This document shows, piece after piece, positions 63,661 to 64,000 of a DNA stretch of 64,000 bases. The position numbers and the translations under genes were made by a program. Under the pieces are notes generated by a model, which was given only the letters and a program-made list of their open reading frames with translations, ran no database searches and was not told where the DNA came from. The stretch lies in the NCBI RefSeq assembly GCF_000420145.1, contig NZ_ATUJ01000005.1:173388-237387 (forward strand), given 5' to 3'. This DNA comes from Paracoccus zeaxanthinifaciens ATCC 21588. Lineage in GTDB: Bacteria > Pseudomonadota > Alphaproteobacteria > Rhodobacterales > Rhodobacteraceae. Within the stretch, counting starts at the first letter, position 1. Every line of letters begins with the position of its first letter.

Positions 63661-64000
63661 GCTCCAGACTCATTGATGGTCACAGCCAGAACATGACGGT
63701 GGCAGCGAGAGCGACGGCGGAGAGGAAGACCTTTGGGCATCTATCGTAACGTGTCGCTACTCGCCGCCAGTCCTTCAACCTACCGAACATGATCTCTATG
63801 CGGTTGCGTCGTCTGTAGCGTCGCTTGTCGTATTTGACGGGTTTGCCGCGGGACTTCCGGCCCGGGATGCAGGGCCTGATCCCCTTGTCTTTCAGGGCGT
63901 CGCGGAACCAATCCGCATCATAGCCTCGGTCGGCGAGCAGCCAGTCCGCCCGAGGCAGGCTGCTCAGCAGCGCGGCTGCACCGGTGTAATCGCTGACTTG
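63635..64000 (-). mobile_element. IS5-family insertion sequence (IS427 group), right part only
   Basis: From about 63635 the sequence changes from a sulfotransferase gene to the 3' end of an IS5/IS427-type transposase. The outer end probably lies within GGTATTGTTGCATTACC (63634-63650), but the exact inverted repeat and target duplication cannot be fixed without the other end, which is beyond base 64000. Confidence 0.85.
63680..64000 (-). CDS. IS5-family transposase, C-terminal part (runs off the window)
   Basis: The minus strand reads in frame from base 64000 to the TGA at 63682-63680, giving 106 residues. They contain ADWLLADRGYDADWFRDAL with the second Asp of the DDE triad and RRRNRIEIMFGRLKDWRRVA with its Glu, ending in KVFLSAVALAATVMFWL. 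This tail is characteristic of IS427-group IS5 transposases, which are often made by frameshift from two frames. The N-terminal part is not in the window. Confidence 0.92.
   Translation of the reverse strand, partial: QVSDYTGAAALLSSLPRADWLLADRGYDADWFRDALKDKGIRPCIPGRKSRGKPVKYDKRRYRRRNRIEIMFGRLKDWRRVATRYDRCPKVFLSAVALAATVMFWL

Overview
The window is a high-GC alphaproteobacterial chromosome segment, most likely from a Paracoccus-like member of the Rhodobacteraceae. The support for this is the order mutM / enoyl-CoA hydratase / rpsT / dnaA / dnaN / recF / gyrB, the alphaproteobacterial flagellar regulators FlaF and FlbT, an aglEFGAK alpha-glucoside operon, and a complete set of O2-dependent (CobG/CobF type) corrin-ring genes. 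The genus is an inference; the presence of dnaA makes this chromosomal.

Layout. 1-12319: aerobic cobalamin block. cobN (5' end just outside the window), cobG, cobH, cobI, cobJ, cobL, cobE, cobM and cobB run rightwards, mostly with ATGA-type overlaps. cobK is inverted inside the run and shares a CATG start with cobL. An adenosylcobalamin-type riboswitch follows, controlling a CbiM-like transporter component and cobF. 12387-15725: carB on the minus strand. 15834-20963: flagellar block. DUF1217 protein, flbT, flaF, flagellin, a FlgN-like and a FlgJ-like protein lie on the minus strand, with fliK and flgD divergent. 21023-23644: rpe, an SDR-like protein without the catalytic Tyr/Lys, and an orphan ABC ATPase. 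23740-28383: tandem glycine riboswitch with gcvT, gcvH and gcvP. 28543-30818: a small membrane protein plus an exported PQQ dehydrogenase that together resemble a split membrane glucose-type dehydrogenase. 30884-30959: tRNA-Ala(CGC).

31152-34840 is the most unusual part. It holds two Hint (hedgehog/intein) domain proteins and a 401-bp direct duplication of the argC 3' end that brackets the second Hint gene. 34912-39025 carries a DUF779 protein, a eukaryotic-type topoisomerase IB, an aldehyde dehydrogenase and a GAF/Fis-HTH regulator. 39107-45421 is aglK-A-G-F-E for alpha-glucoside uptake and hydrolysis, with LacI-type operator-like palindromes upstream but no repressor gene. 46014-48303: ubiB and ubiE. 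48380-57203: mutM, enoyl-CoA hydratase, rpsT, dnaA, dnaN, recF and gyrB. The rpsT-dnaA gap has a 33% GC patch and a cluster of GANTC (CcrM) sites.

57243-63438 is a 5-oxoprolinase-type cluster: a GntR regulator, a divergent NRAMP-like transporter lacking the metal motif, pxpA, a fused pxpB-pxpC, and a biotin carboxylase-BCCP fusion. The right end holds the start of a sulfotransferase gene broken by an IS5-family element whose transposase runs off the window.

The two best candidates for new biology are the oxoprolinase cluster, which carries all the parts of a urea-carboxylase-like biotin enzyme next to a lactam hydrolase subunit, and the Hint/argC duplication locus.
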